This document shows, in pieces, positions 17,541 to 26,400 of a stretch of 57,732 nt of DNA (its first letter is position 1; each line of letters opens with the position of its first letter). The notes under the pieces were generated by a model. It made no database searches. It was given only the letters and a program-made list of their open reading frames with translations, and was not told the origin of the DNA. Origin of the DNA: JANRIC01 sp033765345 (lineage in GTDB: Bacteria > Bacteroidota > Bacteroidia > Cytophagales > Microscillaceae); NCBI GenBank assembly GCA_033765345.1, contig JANRIC010000261.1, positions 1-57,732 on the forward strand, read 5' to 3'. Made by a program: the position numbers and the translations under genes.

Positions 17541-19328
17541 ATGGCTAAATCACTTGTATCTGATGATCATACACTCCTATCTTTTTCTATCTTGATAGAA
17601 GAACAACCCATCCCCAATAGCTATGGGGTAGTTTCTATTCAAATTATAAGAGAAATCAACAAAATATCCTCTGCCCGCATTAGACTGGTTGATGGAGGTT
17701 CGGCAGAAGGAGAGGATTTTGTGATAGGAAATTCCCAAAATTTTATCCCCGGAAAAAAAATTACCATCAAAGCTGGGTATAACAGCCGCGAAAAAGAAGT
17801 ATTTAAAGGAATAATCATCAAGCATGGCATCAGCCTGGATCAAGGGGGAGCGTTCTTATGGGTAGAATGCAAACACGAAGCCGTCAAAATGACCATTGGC
17901 CGCAAAAACGAAATCTTCAATGATAAAAAAGACAGCGATCTTATCAATAGTATCATTCAAAAATATAGCATATCCAAAGAAGTAGAAACCACAAATACCA
18001 AGCATCCCGAACTGGTACAGCATTATTCCTCTGACTGGGACTTTGTCCTGATGCGAGCTGATATCAATGGCTTGGTGGTAACCCCCGATTTAGATAAACT
18101 CGTAGTCAAAAAACCTAATTTTGACGCAGAACCGGTCTATAAAGTGACTTATGGGGTTGATCTCATTAGCTTTGATGCTTATATTGATGCACGAACCCAA
18201 CTCAAAAAGGTAGAAGGGCTGAGTTGGGATTTCTCCAATCAGCAGATTATCAAGGCACAAGGAAATAACCCCGGCGAACACCATGCCGGAAACCTTAACT
18301 CCAGCCAACTAGCCAATGTGGTCGGATTGGAAAGCTATCAAATCCAAACCGCAGCACACGTACCCATGCCTGTATTGGATAAACTTACCAGTGCCAAGCT
18401 TACCAAAGCACAACTCGGATATATGAGAGGAACCTTTAAAATTATGGGCATTGCTGATATAAACCCTGGAGATATTGTCGAGATCAAAGGATTAAGCGAC
18501 CGATTTAACGGTAAAATGTACCTGGGTGGTATCAAACACGAAATTGACGACCAGGGCTGGATTAGCGAATGCTTTATAGGGCTTAGTGACGAATGGTATG
18601 TCAATGAAACACCAGGTATTGATGCACCTTTTACTTCCGGGTTTACGCCTCCCATCAAGGGGCTGACTACTGCCGTCGTCCAACAAATTGACCAAGACCC
18701 CGATGGGAACTATCGAATACAGATTTCTATCCCTACGCTACAAAAGGATAATATGAAACTCTGGGCGCGTTTGTCTCATTTGTACGCATCCAATGATGCC
18801 GGAACTTTTTTCCTTCCAGAAATTAACGACGAAGTAATAGTCGGATTTCTCAACGAAGACCCCCAAAACCCCATAATTCTGGGGATGCTTTACAGCAAAA
18901 AAAATAAAGCTCCTCTTGAGCCCAAAAGCGATAACCCCGAAAAAGCAATCATTACCAAGCAAAAATTAACAATTAGCTTTAGTGATGAAAAAAAAATTAT
19001 TACCATCAGTACACCCGGCAATAATAAAATGATATTTAGTGATGATGAGAAAAAAATTGTGATCACGGATCAACATGAAAATACCATTGAAATGAGCCAG
19101 GATGGTATCCTGCTAAAAAGTAAGAAAAATATTGTCCTCAAAGCCGACCAGAATATTACTCTGGAAGCACAAGGAAAAATCGGACTCAAAGCAACCCAAG
19201 ACCTGACCGGAGAAGGAATGAATGTCTCGCTCAAAGGGAATAGTCAGTTTTCAGCAGAAGGTGCTATGGCCGAATTAAAAGGAAGCGGACAAACAACAGT
19301 CAAAGGTGGAATCGTGATGATCAATTAG
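17541..19328 (+). CDS. eCIS central spike protein (VgrG-like, Afp8-like)
   Basis: 595 aa, a fused gp27/gp5-type spike. Residues ~1-350 match the gp27-like hub (IRLVDGGSAEGEDF, ITIKAGYNSREKEVFKGIII). Residues ~370-455 form the OB-fold (DPDGNYRIQISIPTLQ, GTFFLPEINDEVIVGFLNED, PIILGMLYSKK). The last ~120 residues are the repetitive triple beta-helix needle (KKNIVLKADQNITLEAQGKI, GLKATQDL), ending GIVMIN. It would trimerise at the end of the tube and carry the PAAR tip encoded downstream. No lysozyme domain or C-terminal toxin extension is present. Confidence 0.94.
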   Translation: MAKSLVSDDHTLLSFSILIEEQPIPNSYGVVSIQIIREINKISSARIRLVDGGSAEGEDFVIGNSQNFIPGKKITIKAGYNSREKEVFKGIIIKHGISLDQGGAFLWVECKHEAVKMTIGRKNEIFNDKKDSDLINSIIQKYSISKEVETTNTKHPELVQHYSSDWDFVLMRADINGLVVTPDLDKLVVKKPNFDAEPVYKVTYGVDLISFDAYIDARTQLKKVEGLSWDFSNQQIIKAQGNNPGEHHAGNLNSSQLANVVGLESYQIQTAAHVPMPVLDKLTSAKLTKAQLGYMRGTFKIMGIADINPGDIVEIKGLSDRFNGKMYLGGIKHEIDDQGWISECFIGLSDEWYVNETPGIDAPFTSGFTPPIKGLTTAVVQQIDQDPDGNYRIQISIPTLQKDNMKLWARLSHLYASNDAGTFFLPEINDEVIVGFLNEDPQNPIILGMLYSKKNKAPLEPKSDNPEKAIITKQKLTISFSDEKKIITISTPGNNKMIFSDDEKKIVITDQHENTIEMSQDGILLKSKKNIVLKADQNITLEAQGKIGLKATQDLTGEGMNVSLKGNSQFSAEGAMAELKGSGQTTVKGGIVMIN

Positions 19329-19392
19329 CCGGACAAAGGGAGGAACTTAATTCCTTTAATCAGCAAATCATCAATGCTTCAAAGATATTATT

Positions 19393-19514
19393 TATACCCA
19401 GATTAAAGTGATTTAAGAAATACAAGACCCCTGCGGGCAAGTTTTCTTGATTGATTAACTTGATTATTAATGATTTAAGGGCTAAAACTTCGGAAAACCA
19501 CTTCGGTTTGAGTA
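19393..19514. repeat. Dispersed ~100-bp repeat, copy A
   Basis: From TATACCCAGATT to TTTGAGTA this segment is closely similar to 47849-47949. The match covers tacccagatt-aagtgattt, then ttttcttgattgatta, cttgattattaatgattta, and cggaaaaccacttcggttt. Copy A carries about 21 extra bases near 19420-19440. The shared end contains a small hairpin (AAACC-ACTTC-GGTTT). It lies inside the eCIS operon between the spike and PAAR genes, where other gaps are mostly short. The 219-bp gap has no other feature. Confidence 0.88.
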
Positions 19515-19547
19515 CAAAAGAAATTATTTAACAAAAACCCTATAAAA

Positions 19548-19838
19548 ATGCCCCCTGCTGCAAGAATTACAGACATGCACGTTTGCCCGATGGTTACTGG
19601 AGTAGTACCCCACGTAGGAGGGCCAATTATCGGCCCTGGCGCAGCAACCGTACTCATTGGAGGGATGCCTGCCGCCGTTGTCGGAGATACAGTCACTTGT
19701 GTAGGACCACCCGACACCATTGCTATGGGTTCTTCCACAGTCATGGTCGGCGGCAAACCAGCCGCCCGAATGGGAGACTCTACAGCCCACGGAGGCTCGA
19801 TTATTTTGGGGTGTTTTACAGTAATGATCGGCGGCTAA
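19548..19838 (+). CDS. eCIS PAAR-repeat spike tip protein
   Basis: 96 aa and nothing but a PAAR domain: MPPAARITDMHVCPM, then PHVGGPIIGPGAATVLIGG, MPAAVVGDTVTCVGPP and KPAARMGDSTAHGGSI. The His/Cys residues in DMHVC, VTC, TAHGG and GCF are the likely zinc ligands that shape the cone. It caps the spike trimer as the piercing tip (Afp10-like). No toxin domain is fused, so this copy is structural. It lies 219 bp after the spike gene with the dispersed repeat between. Confidence 0.95.
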   Translation: MPPAARITDMHVCPMVTGVVPHVGGPIIGPGAATVLIGGMPAAVVGDTVTCVGPPDTIAMGSSTVMVGGKPAARMGDSTAHGGSIILGCFTVMIGG

Positions 19839-19982
19839 GATTTGATCAATCTTGTAGCCCATAGATTTATTCAATAGATGACAAAATATGTTTAACTTAT
19901 AAAAGGGCCTTGGCCCAATCAAACACCTGAGAAAGTATCGGGAATCCCTGAAAAGAATTTATCATCCATAAGTGTATAATAT

Positions 19983-20414
19983 ATGAAACACCGCAAAACA
20001 TTTTTAGGAATCGGCTGGAAATTCCCGCCCACTTTCAATAAAGCGACTAAAAGCGTAGAAATGGTTTCTGAAGATCAGGACATCCGGGAAAGCCTGCTGA
20101 TTTTGCTTTCTACGCGCCCCGGAGAGCGTATTATGCTTCCCGAATATGGCTGTGATACCCAAGCCCTTGTTTTTGATGCCATAGATGCCACCAACATCAG
20201 CATCATGAAAAGGATGATCGAGCGGGCAGTACTTTATTTTGAACCCCGAATTACATTAGATGAAATTGATATCCAGATCGTAGATCAGATCAATGGTTTG
20301 TTGAATATTCATTTAAACTATACCATACGAAAAACCAACACCCGAAGCAATATGGTGTATCCTTATTATATTATCGAGGGTACTGATGTGCGTTATCAAG
20401 TGCAAGCGGGTTAG
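19983..20414 (+). CDS. eCIS gp25-like baseplate protein (Afp9-like)
   Basis: 143 aa, gp25/TssE lysozyme-like fold family. The signature is SLLILLSTRPGERIMLPEYG, where RPGER...PEYGC is diagnostic. The N-terminus is GIGWKFPPTF and the C-terminus an INGLLNIHLNYTI strand. The protein sits at the inner wedge, contacts the sheath and initiates its assembly. ATG 19983 is preceded by a 144-bp gap with no promoter consensus. The next gene begins 99 bp downstream. Confidence 0.93.
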   Translation: MKHRKTFLGIGWKFPPTFNKATKSVEMVSEDQDIRESLLILLSTRPGERIMLPEYGCDTQALVFDAIDATNISIMKRMIERAVLYFEPRITLDEIDIQIVDQINGLLNIHLNYTIRKTNTRSNMVYPYYIIEGTDVRYQVQAG

Positions 20415-20513
20415 TTTGAGCCTTGACATCTAAGTTCAGATGTATAAAAACCATTTATTTATCATCAAGAAATACCCTGATAATCAAAAAATATTTTAAT
20501 CGTATTTTGAGAA

Positions 20514-23500
20514 ATGAAAAATTCAGCCGTTATCGCCCGTCATAGTTCCGATCAGAAAAGACGCTTTTTGGATGCGCTCGATTTTGATTATGTCAAAATA
20601 GATGAACGCACTACCGAGGATTTACTCCTTTTTACGTACGGACTTTCTAAGCTTATTCATTTTTATAACCTTCATAACCAAACCGACGGCGATTGGTCGG
20701 ATTTTTTAGATGATGAGGTAGTCATACTAGCCCGTATCGCAGATACAGAACCCAACAAGATTGAAGATCGTTTTAAAATCTATCTGAATAAAATCTCCAG
20801 ATTTCGGAAAATTGAAAAAAAACGTTATTATGTTCAAAAATGTACCGAAGAGATTTATCAAATTGCCTTTCTCATCAACAGTTGGCTCAATAAATTTAGA
20901 GACATTGAGCAGTTTGTGAATATTCAACTCGAAGCCCGTGACGAAATCCTCAATTCCATCACCAAAGACCTAAGTGCAGCACTACAAAAACTTAAATCGA
21001 TTTGTGATACCTCTGCGAACTCCCAAGTATTTGATTTTAATCTTTGGCTTGATTTCTCAGTTTTTGATAGTTCCTGGGAGTTAGATCAGGCTGCTGCCTA
21101 TACATTCTTGGGAGATACACCACAAGAACAAACGGAGGTGCTTTGTTACGATCTCCAAAATATTTTTCAGGTTTTTTATGAAACCCTCATTTATATTAAA
21201 AATCGGGCAAAATATTTTCTTAGCAGGTCTTTTCAAAATGATACTCATTATCCAGAGGTAGCCCTTTTGCTGGCTTTTCTGAAACTCTATCAGATTCCTC
21301 AAAATAACATCAATGAAATTTCAGCCCGCTATCTTGATTTTTATTACTACAAGGTACTTCGGCAAAAGCTCAAAAACCCAACCCACGACAAGGCATACCT
21401 AAGCTTTTTGGTGAATGACAATGCACTTTTTGCCCATATTCAAAAAGGAGATCGTTTTATAGGCGGGGAGTATGAAAATGGCGACAATATCATTTATGTT
21501 GCCGAAGAATACCTCCAGGTCAATAAAGCATCTGTCAAAAAAGTATATACTATTTTTCTGGAATCCAGAAGTGTAAATATCCGAGGTCGCTCCAAAAAGC
21601 TGATTAGCAATATTCTTTCTACCACAATTCCCACAGAAGAACTCTATCCCAATAAACTCAAACCTGAGAAAAAACCATATCCTTGTTTTGGGGAATCTCA
21701 GAGCAATAAAAGTGCCCACGAAAAAAACATGTCTGATGCGCCCCTAGGTTTTGCAATCGCTTCACCAGGGTTATTCTTAAGTGAAGGCAAAAGAGAAATT
21801 ACTCTGTACCTTCGGTTCGCAGAAGAATCTTTCAAAAAGTTTAATCTCCAGCTTCGTGATCTTAGCGTAGTTACAGGTGATCCGATTCAGGAAGTGTTTA
21901 TTAAGTGCTTTTTGGAAGCATTCAAAATCCATCTGACGGGCGCAGCAGGATGGCTTGAAGTGGATAAATATGTGGTAGTACAAGGTGAAAATAATTCTCT
22001 TACCATCCGCTTTGATGTAGAAAGTAAAGAACCTGCAATCGTTTCTTTTTCTAATCAAATTCATAGCGGAGGTTTCGATACAGACCTCCCTCTCCTAAAA
22101 ATTATTCTCAATAGCAACTCTTACATCTATGCCTATTCTCTTTTAGAAAGCCTTGAGCTAGAAGAAATTACCATAGATACGCAGGTGAGTGAAATAAAAG
22201 ATCTCTTATTATACAGCGATATTGGGGCACTTAGCCCGAATAACCCATTTTATCCTTTTGGGTCTGTGCCCGGAGTAGGCTCTTATCTGGTCATCGGGAA
22301 AAATGAAATATTCCAAAAATCTATCAAAGGGCTGGAAATCAATATCGAGTGGTTTAACCTACCCAAAAACAAAAACGGGTTTCAGGGTTATTACGAAGCG
22401 TATGATATCGGTCTGGATAATACTTCGTTCGAGGCCAAAATCTCAATTCTGGATGAAGGGCGTTGGAAACCTGAAAAATACAATGACCAACAAACCATTA
22501 AACTCTTTCGCACGGTATCTTATGGTACCAATGGTCTTGAAAATTCTCCTTCTTATACAGACGACCATACCGACAACCTCAGTCCAGGCGGCACACTCAG
22601 CAATTTTACGACCATTGTTATAGACAAAGAGGAGCTTGTGAAAATCAAACTCCCCCCCAATTATGCAGACATCTCCAAAAATATTTCTTACAGCAACACC
22701 TCACAAAGAGGCTTTTTAAAACTGGAACTTTCCGCACCGGATATTGCCTTTGGAAATGTGATCTACCCTTCGGTACTTTCCGAAATAGTCATTGAAAATA
22801 CACAATCGGGGCTTTTGGAAAATGTGCGGCGAGGCTTTGCCAAAAAAGAAGCCAAAAAACTGCCCAGCCCGCCTTATGTCCCTCAGATAAAATCTATTTC
22901 ACTCAATTATGAGGCATCTACTACGATTTCTCTCACAGACCGCTCCACTAAACAAAATAAATCTGACAAAAGAGGGCAATTCTACCATATTTATCCTTTT
23001 GGCGACAAATTGGTCTACCCCGACAACTCTCAGCAAATCACTCCCCTGATCCCTACACTGAATTACGAAGGAGCACTTTTACTGGGGTTTGACGGGCTTA
23101 ATTTGCCTCAAACCGTATCTATTTTATTTGAACTTGTAAATGGACAAGCTTCTTCCACAGAAGAAAAAAAACCCTTGATCGAGTGGAGCTATCTGGTTAA
23201 AGATGAATGGAAAACCTTCTCCGAATCCAAAATTATTAAAGATGAAACCAGTAGCTTTATCAAAACCGGGATCATTAGCATAGAACTACCACACGATCTG
23301 ACAAAAGGGAATACAATTTTGGATGGAAATCTCTATTGGCTGAGGGTATCTGCTGTCAAGAATATTGAAGCTACCTCTAAAATCGCCAGCCTTTGTACAC
23401 AAGTTCTTACCGTAACATTGCACAACCTCGATGAAAAAGGTGAACACCTCAAAAAACCCCTCCCTGCATTTACCATCGACCGACCCCTAGATAATATTCC

Positions 23501-24305
23501 CGGAATTCAGACGGTCACACAACCTTTGGAATCTTTCCAAGGCCAACCCGCAGAAACCATCCAGCAGTTTTATGTACGCACCAGTGAAAGATTGCGCCAC
23601 AAACAAAGAGCGGTTACCCCTTGGGATTTTGAGCATTTGGTCCTTGAAAAATTCCCTGCCATCAGAAAAGCAACCTGCTTGCCCAATATGACTGGTAATA
23701 AATTATATGCCCCCGGAAATATCCTGATCGTTGTGACGCCCTTCAATAAACCGGATGAAGAAGATAACCTAGAACCCAAAGCCAATAGCGAAATACTGAT
23801 TCAGATCAAAGAATATTTGCGGGAATTTACCTCTCCTTTGGTCAATATCGAAGTACGTAACCCTAATTATGAAAAAGTACGGATTATTTGTGCCGTCAAA
23901 CTGGCTCATGGGTACAACTATGGATTCTTCGTGCAAAAACTCAATGATGATATCAATAAATACCTCATCGGTGATATGATCAAGACTACCAAAACCTTTG
24001 AGTTGGGAGGTAAAATCAATAGCTCGGATGTACTCAGTTTTATGCGTACCCTGCCTTATGTGGATTTTATCACTAAATTCTCTATGGTTCAAATTGCCAA
24101 AGACATCTTTAACCGTTATATTTTACTGGATACCGCTCGCGAAAAAGATGCAAAATCTTTTCTGGAAGCCACCAAACCCTGGTCAGCCCTGATCCCTGCC
24201 CGCAAACACCAAATAACCATCTTAAATGAAAAAGAAGAAATAAAATCCTCCCAATCAGGAATCACAGACCTTGAATTGGGAAATAATTTTATTATCGATG
24301 AATAA
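20514..24305 (+). CDS. eCIS large baseplate protein (baseplate J/Afp12 class)
   Basis: 1263 aa, the largest eCIS gene here. The N-terminal half is alpha-rich (YVQKCTEEIYQIAFLINSWL). The C-terminal ~250 residues carry gp6/gpJ-type features: SERLRHKQRAVTPWDFEHLV at about 1020-1045, then FPAIRKATCLPNMTG, ILIQIKEYLREFTSPLVNIE and GGKINSSDVLSFMRTLPYVD near the end. It would build the wedge ring around the hub together with the divergent 1001-aa protein. No tape-measure-like continuous helix is seen. It is followed 38 bp later by the fibre-like gene. Confidence 0.85.
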   Translation: MKNSAVIARHSSDQKRRFLDALDFDYVKIDERTTEDLLLFTYGLSKLIHFYNLHNQTDGDWSDFLDDEVVILARIADTEPNKIEDRFKIYLNKISRFRKIEKKRYYVQKCTEEIYQIAFLINSWLNKFRDIEQFVNIQLEARDEILNSITKDLSAALQKLKSICDTSANSQVFDFNLWLDFSVFDSSWELDQAAAYTFLGDTPQEQTEVLCYDLQNIFQVFYETLIYIKNRAKYFLSRSFQNDTHYPEVALLLAFLKLYQIPQNNINEISARYLDFYYYKVLRQKLKNPTHDKAYLSFLVNDNALFAHIQKGDRFIGGEYENGDNIIYVAEEYLQVNKASVKKVYTIFLESRSVNIRGRSKKLISNILSTTIPTEELYPNKLKPEKKPYPCFGESQSNKSAHEKNMSDAPLGFAIASPGLFLSEGKREITLYLRFAEESFKKFNLQLRDLSVVTGDPIQEVFIKCFLEAFKIHLTGAAGWLEVDKYVVVQGENNSLTIRFDVESKEPAIVSFSNQIHSGGFDTDLPLLKIILNSNSYIYAYSLLESLELEEITIDTQVSEIKDLLLYSDIGALSPNNPFYPFGSVPGVGSYLVIGKNEIFQKSIKGLEINIEWFNLPKNKNGFQGYYEAYDIGLDNTSFEAKISILDEGRWKPEKYNDQQTIKLFRTVSYGTNGLENSPSYTDDHTDNLSPGGTLSNFTTIVIDKEELVKIKLPPNYADISKNISYSNTSQRGFLKLELSAPDIAFGNVIYPSVLSEIVIENTQSGLLENVRRGFAKKEAKKLPSPPYVPQIKSISLNYEASTTISLTDRSTKQNKSDKRGQFYHIYPFGDKLVYPDNSQQITPLIPTLNYEGALLLGFDGLNLPQTVSILFELVNGQASSTEEKKPLIEWSYLVKDEWKTFSESKIIKDETSSFIKTGIISIELPHDLTKGNTILDGNLYWLRVSAVKNIEATSKIASLCTQVLTVTLHNLDEKGEHLKKPLPAFTIDRPLDNIPGIQTVTQPLESFQGQPAETIQQFYVRTSERLRHKQRAVTPWDFEHLVLEKFPAIRKATCLPNMTGNKLYAPGNILIVVTPFNKPDEEDNLEPKANSEILIQIKEYLREFTSPLVNIEVRNPNYEKVRIICAVKLAHGYNYGFFVQKLNDDINKYLIGDMIKTTKTFELGGKINSSDVLSFMRTLPYVDFITKFSMVQIAKDIFNRYILLDTAREKDAKSFLEATKPWSALIPARKHQITILNEKEEIKSSQSGITDLELGNNFIIDE

Positions 24306-24343
24306 TTATTTGTTATTTTGCAAAAAATGTAAAACTGCACAGG

Positions 24344-25120
24344 ATGTCACTACAAAATCGGGAAACCTTAAAGAGCTTTTTTAGAAAAGGACAAATGCCT
24401 ACCGAAGGCAATTTTAATGATCTCATTGATTCAATGATCAATAAAGTCGACGATGGTATGTCTAAAACCATCGATGAAGGATTACAACTCAAACCCATAG
24501 GCACTACGCAAAAACTCATCAGCTTTTTTAAAAGTATCGAAGAAAAAAACCCCGCCTGGAGTATTCAGGTAAATAGCGGAGATGCTACCCTTAGTTTTAA
24601 TAACCAAATGGGCGACAAGGTTTTATCACTTTTTACCAAAGGAAATAAAAGCTATGTAGGGATTCGCAATGAAAAACCTGAATACGAACTCGACGTGAGA
24701 GGGGTTACAGGAATGCACGGCAGGATCGGAACTTTGTACCAGGGAAGTGTACCAGCAGACGGTAACTGGCACCCCATCGTTCAAAAACTTGACGGATGCC
24801 ACGCCTTTGAAATTGTGGCAGGTGTCGGTAAGCAAAAAACTGGTAAATACGCCCTGATCCACGCTTTTGCACTTAGTACTTATGGTAAATCCCGCAATAC
24901 CATCCGAATAAACCAGGCTTATTATGGAGCTCGATACAATAAAATTGAACTTCGTTGGACAGGCGATACCTACTCCTATAATCTAGAGATGCGTTGTCGT
25001 CGTAGCTATGGTGGAGAGTTTAATATTCAGTATTTTATATCCAGCCTTTGGTTTGATACGCTGATGAATGATAGCATCAAAAGAGATACTGCCAAAGAAA
25101 ACGGCAGCAAAGAAGAATAA
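24344..25120 (+). CDS. eCIS fibre/adhesin-like protein
   Basis: 258 aa. Residues 1-60 (RETLKSFFRKGQMPTEGNFN, DLIDSMINKVDDG) resemble particle-anchoring segments of Bacteroidota tail proteins. Residues ~90-125 contain NEKPEYELDVRGVTGMHGRI, a tail-fibre-type strand motif. The rest (VQKLDGCHAFEIVAGVG, KYALIHAFALSTYG, IELRWTGDTYSYNLEMRCRR) looks like a compact jelly-roll head of a type I have seen in proteins encoded beside Bacteroidota eCIS. The last position in the structural operon fits a receptor-binding role (Afp13-like position). The function is inferred from place and pattern, not from a proven family. Confidence 0.7.
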   Translation: MSLQNRETLKSFFRKGQMPTEGNFNDLIDSMINKVDDGMSKTIDEGLQLKPIGTTQKLISFFKSIEEKNPAWSIQVNSGDATLSFNNQMGDKVLSLFTKGNKSYVGIRNEKPEYELDVRGVTGMHGRIGTLYQGSVPADGNWHPIVQKLDGCHAFEIVAGVGKQKTGKYALIHAFALSTYGKSRNTIRINQAYYGARYNKIELRWTGDTYSYNLEMRCRRSYGGEFNIQYFISSLWFDTLMNDSIKRDTAKENGSKEE

Positions 25121-25152
25121 GGCACGAATAAAAATACTTGATCATTTTCCGG

Positions 25153-25183
25153 TTGAAAGCCTTAAGGAATAGGGGTATCTTTG
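25153..25183 (+). promoter_or_regulatory. Promoter of ada
   Basis: TTG at 25153-25155, a 20-base spacer, then TATCTTTG at 25176-25183. This is a perfect match to the Bacteroidota housekeeping consensus TTG-N17-23-TAnnTTTG. Transcription would start about 20 bp ahead of ATG 25211, making ada independent of the eCIS operon. Confidence 0.8.
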
Positions 25184-25210
25184 TTTAAAAATTATTGAAT
25201 ACGTATCTCT

Positions 25211-26281
25211 ATGAAACTATACGAGCAATTAAACGAAGATATTATGTATAAGGCAGTCCTTGAAAAAGATGCCGGCTTTGAAGGATTGTTTTTTGTGGCT
25301 GTTAAAACTACAGGCATATTTTGCCGCCCCGCCTGTACTGCCCGTACCCCAAAACGAGAAAATGTAGAATTTTTTTCCAGCAGCAAAGATGCCCTCCTAC
25401 AAGGATACCGCCCCTGCAAAGTCTGTAAACCTCTGGAAAAAAAAGGCGAAACCCCAGACTATATTCAGGAGATTCTGACAGAAATCTCTCAGGATACCGA
25501 GCTCAGAATCAAAGATGACGACCTCCGACAACGAGGCATCGAGCCTTCCAAGGTGCGTCGTTGGTTTGTCAAAAATCATGGCATCAGTTTTCACGCCTAT
25601 CAAAGAAGCCTGAAAATAAACCAGGCTTTTGTACACATCAAAAACGGTGAAAAAATATCCGCTGCGGCTTTTGATCTCGGGTATGAATCTTTAAGTGCTT
25701 TCCAGGATTCCTTCAAAAAAATCACAGGGTTTGCGCCAAGTAGCAGCAAATACCAAAGTCTGATTAGCCTTCAGCGTATTACTACAAGCCTCGGCCCTAT
25801 GTTGGCAGGGGCAAACGAACAGGGAATCTGTTTGCTTGAATTTACTGACCGCCGCATGCTTGTGACACAGATCAAACGCCTAGGCCATTTGCTCAAAGCT
25901 TCCTTTGTACCTGGTCGGCTTCCTGTACTGGATGAATTACAAAAACAAATAGATGCCTATTTTCAGGGTAATTTAAGGCATTTTGACCTGCCTTTATACT
26001 TTCCAGGCACAGATTTTCAGCAAAAAGTATGGCGCGCACTTATAGAGATTCCTTATGGGCAGACACGCTCCTACAAAGTACAGGCACGGCATATAAACCA
26101 AAACCAGGCAGTCAGAGCCGTAGCCAAAGCCAATGGAGATAATCGGATCGCAATCCTTGTGCCCTGCCACCGAGTACTTGGCTCTGACGGCAACCTCACC
26201 GGATACGGGGGAGGCGTTTGGCGTAAAAAATGGCTACTAACCCACGAGCTGAAAAACGCACAAGATAGCCAGATGCCTTAA
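25211..26281 (+). CDS. ada: Ada: methylated-DNA methyltransferase and AraC-type activator
   Basis: 356 aa with the complete three-part architecture. The N-terminal zinc domain has Cys38, Cys42, Cys69 and Cys72 (IFCRPAC and RPCKVCKP), where Cys38 accepts methyl groups from DNA phosphotriesters in the family. An AraC-type DNA-binding domain spans ~95-180 (FDLGYESLSAFQDSFKKITG). The C-terminal O6-alkylguanine transferase (~190-350) has the active site VPCHRVLGSDGNLTGYGGG with the acceptor Cys at about 318. It repairs alkylated DNA and, once methylated, activates the adaptive response. No second response gene (alkA, alkB) lies in the window. A good promoter precedes it. Confidence 0.96.
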   Translation: MKLYEQLNEDIMYKAVLEKDAGFEGLFFVAVKTTGIFCRPACTARTPKRENVEFFSSSKDALLQGYRPCKVCKPLEKKGETPDYIQEILTEISQDTELRIKDDDLRQRGIEPSKVRRWFVKNHGISFHAYQRSLKINQAFVHIKNGEKISAAAFDLGYESLSAFQDSFKKITGFAPSSSKYQSLISLQRITTSLGPMLAGANEQGICLLEFTDRRMLVTQIKRLGHLLKASFVPGRLPVLDELQKQIDAYFQGNLRHFDLPLYFPGTDFQQKVWRALIEIPYGQTRSYKVQARHINQNQAVRAVAKANGDNRIAILVPCHRVLGSDGNLTGYGGGVWRKKWLLTHELKNAQDSQMP

Positions 26282-26368
26282 CCCTGCTTACAGACCGGAA
26301 TTTTACCCTGCTGTGTATCGGAGATCAGGGAGATAGACAGAAAAAATTGTAAGCATTTCATTCAACTG

Positions 26369-26390
26369 CTTCTTGACAAAAATCAAGAAG
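26369..26390. terminator. Hairpin between convergent genes
   Basis: CTTCTTGA at 26369-26376 pairs with TCAAGAAG at 26383-26390 across a 6-base loop (caaaaa). It lies between the convergent ada and delta-60 repeat genes, only 10 bp from the latter's stop. There is no long T-run on either side, so termination is probable rather than certain. Confidence 0.55.
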
Positions 26391-26400
26391 TTTGACCAGC

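Noticed and set aside
20514..24305. Tape-measure protein
   Set aside because: It is large, but it carries gp6/gpJ-type C-terminal motifs and lacks long continuous helices or hydrophobic tape repeats.
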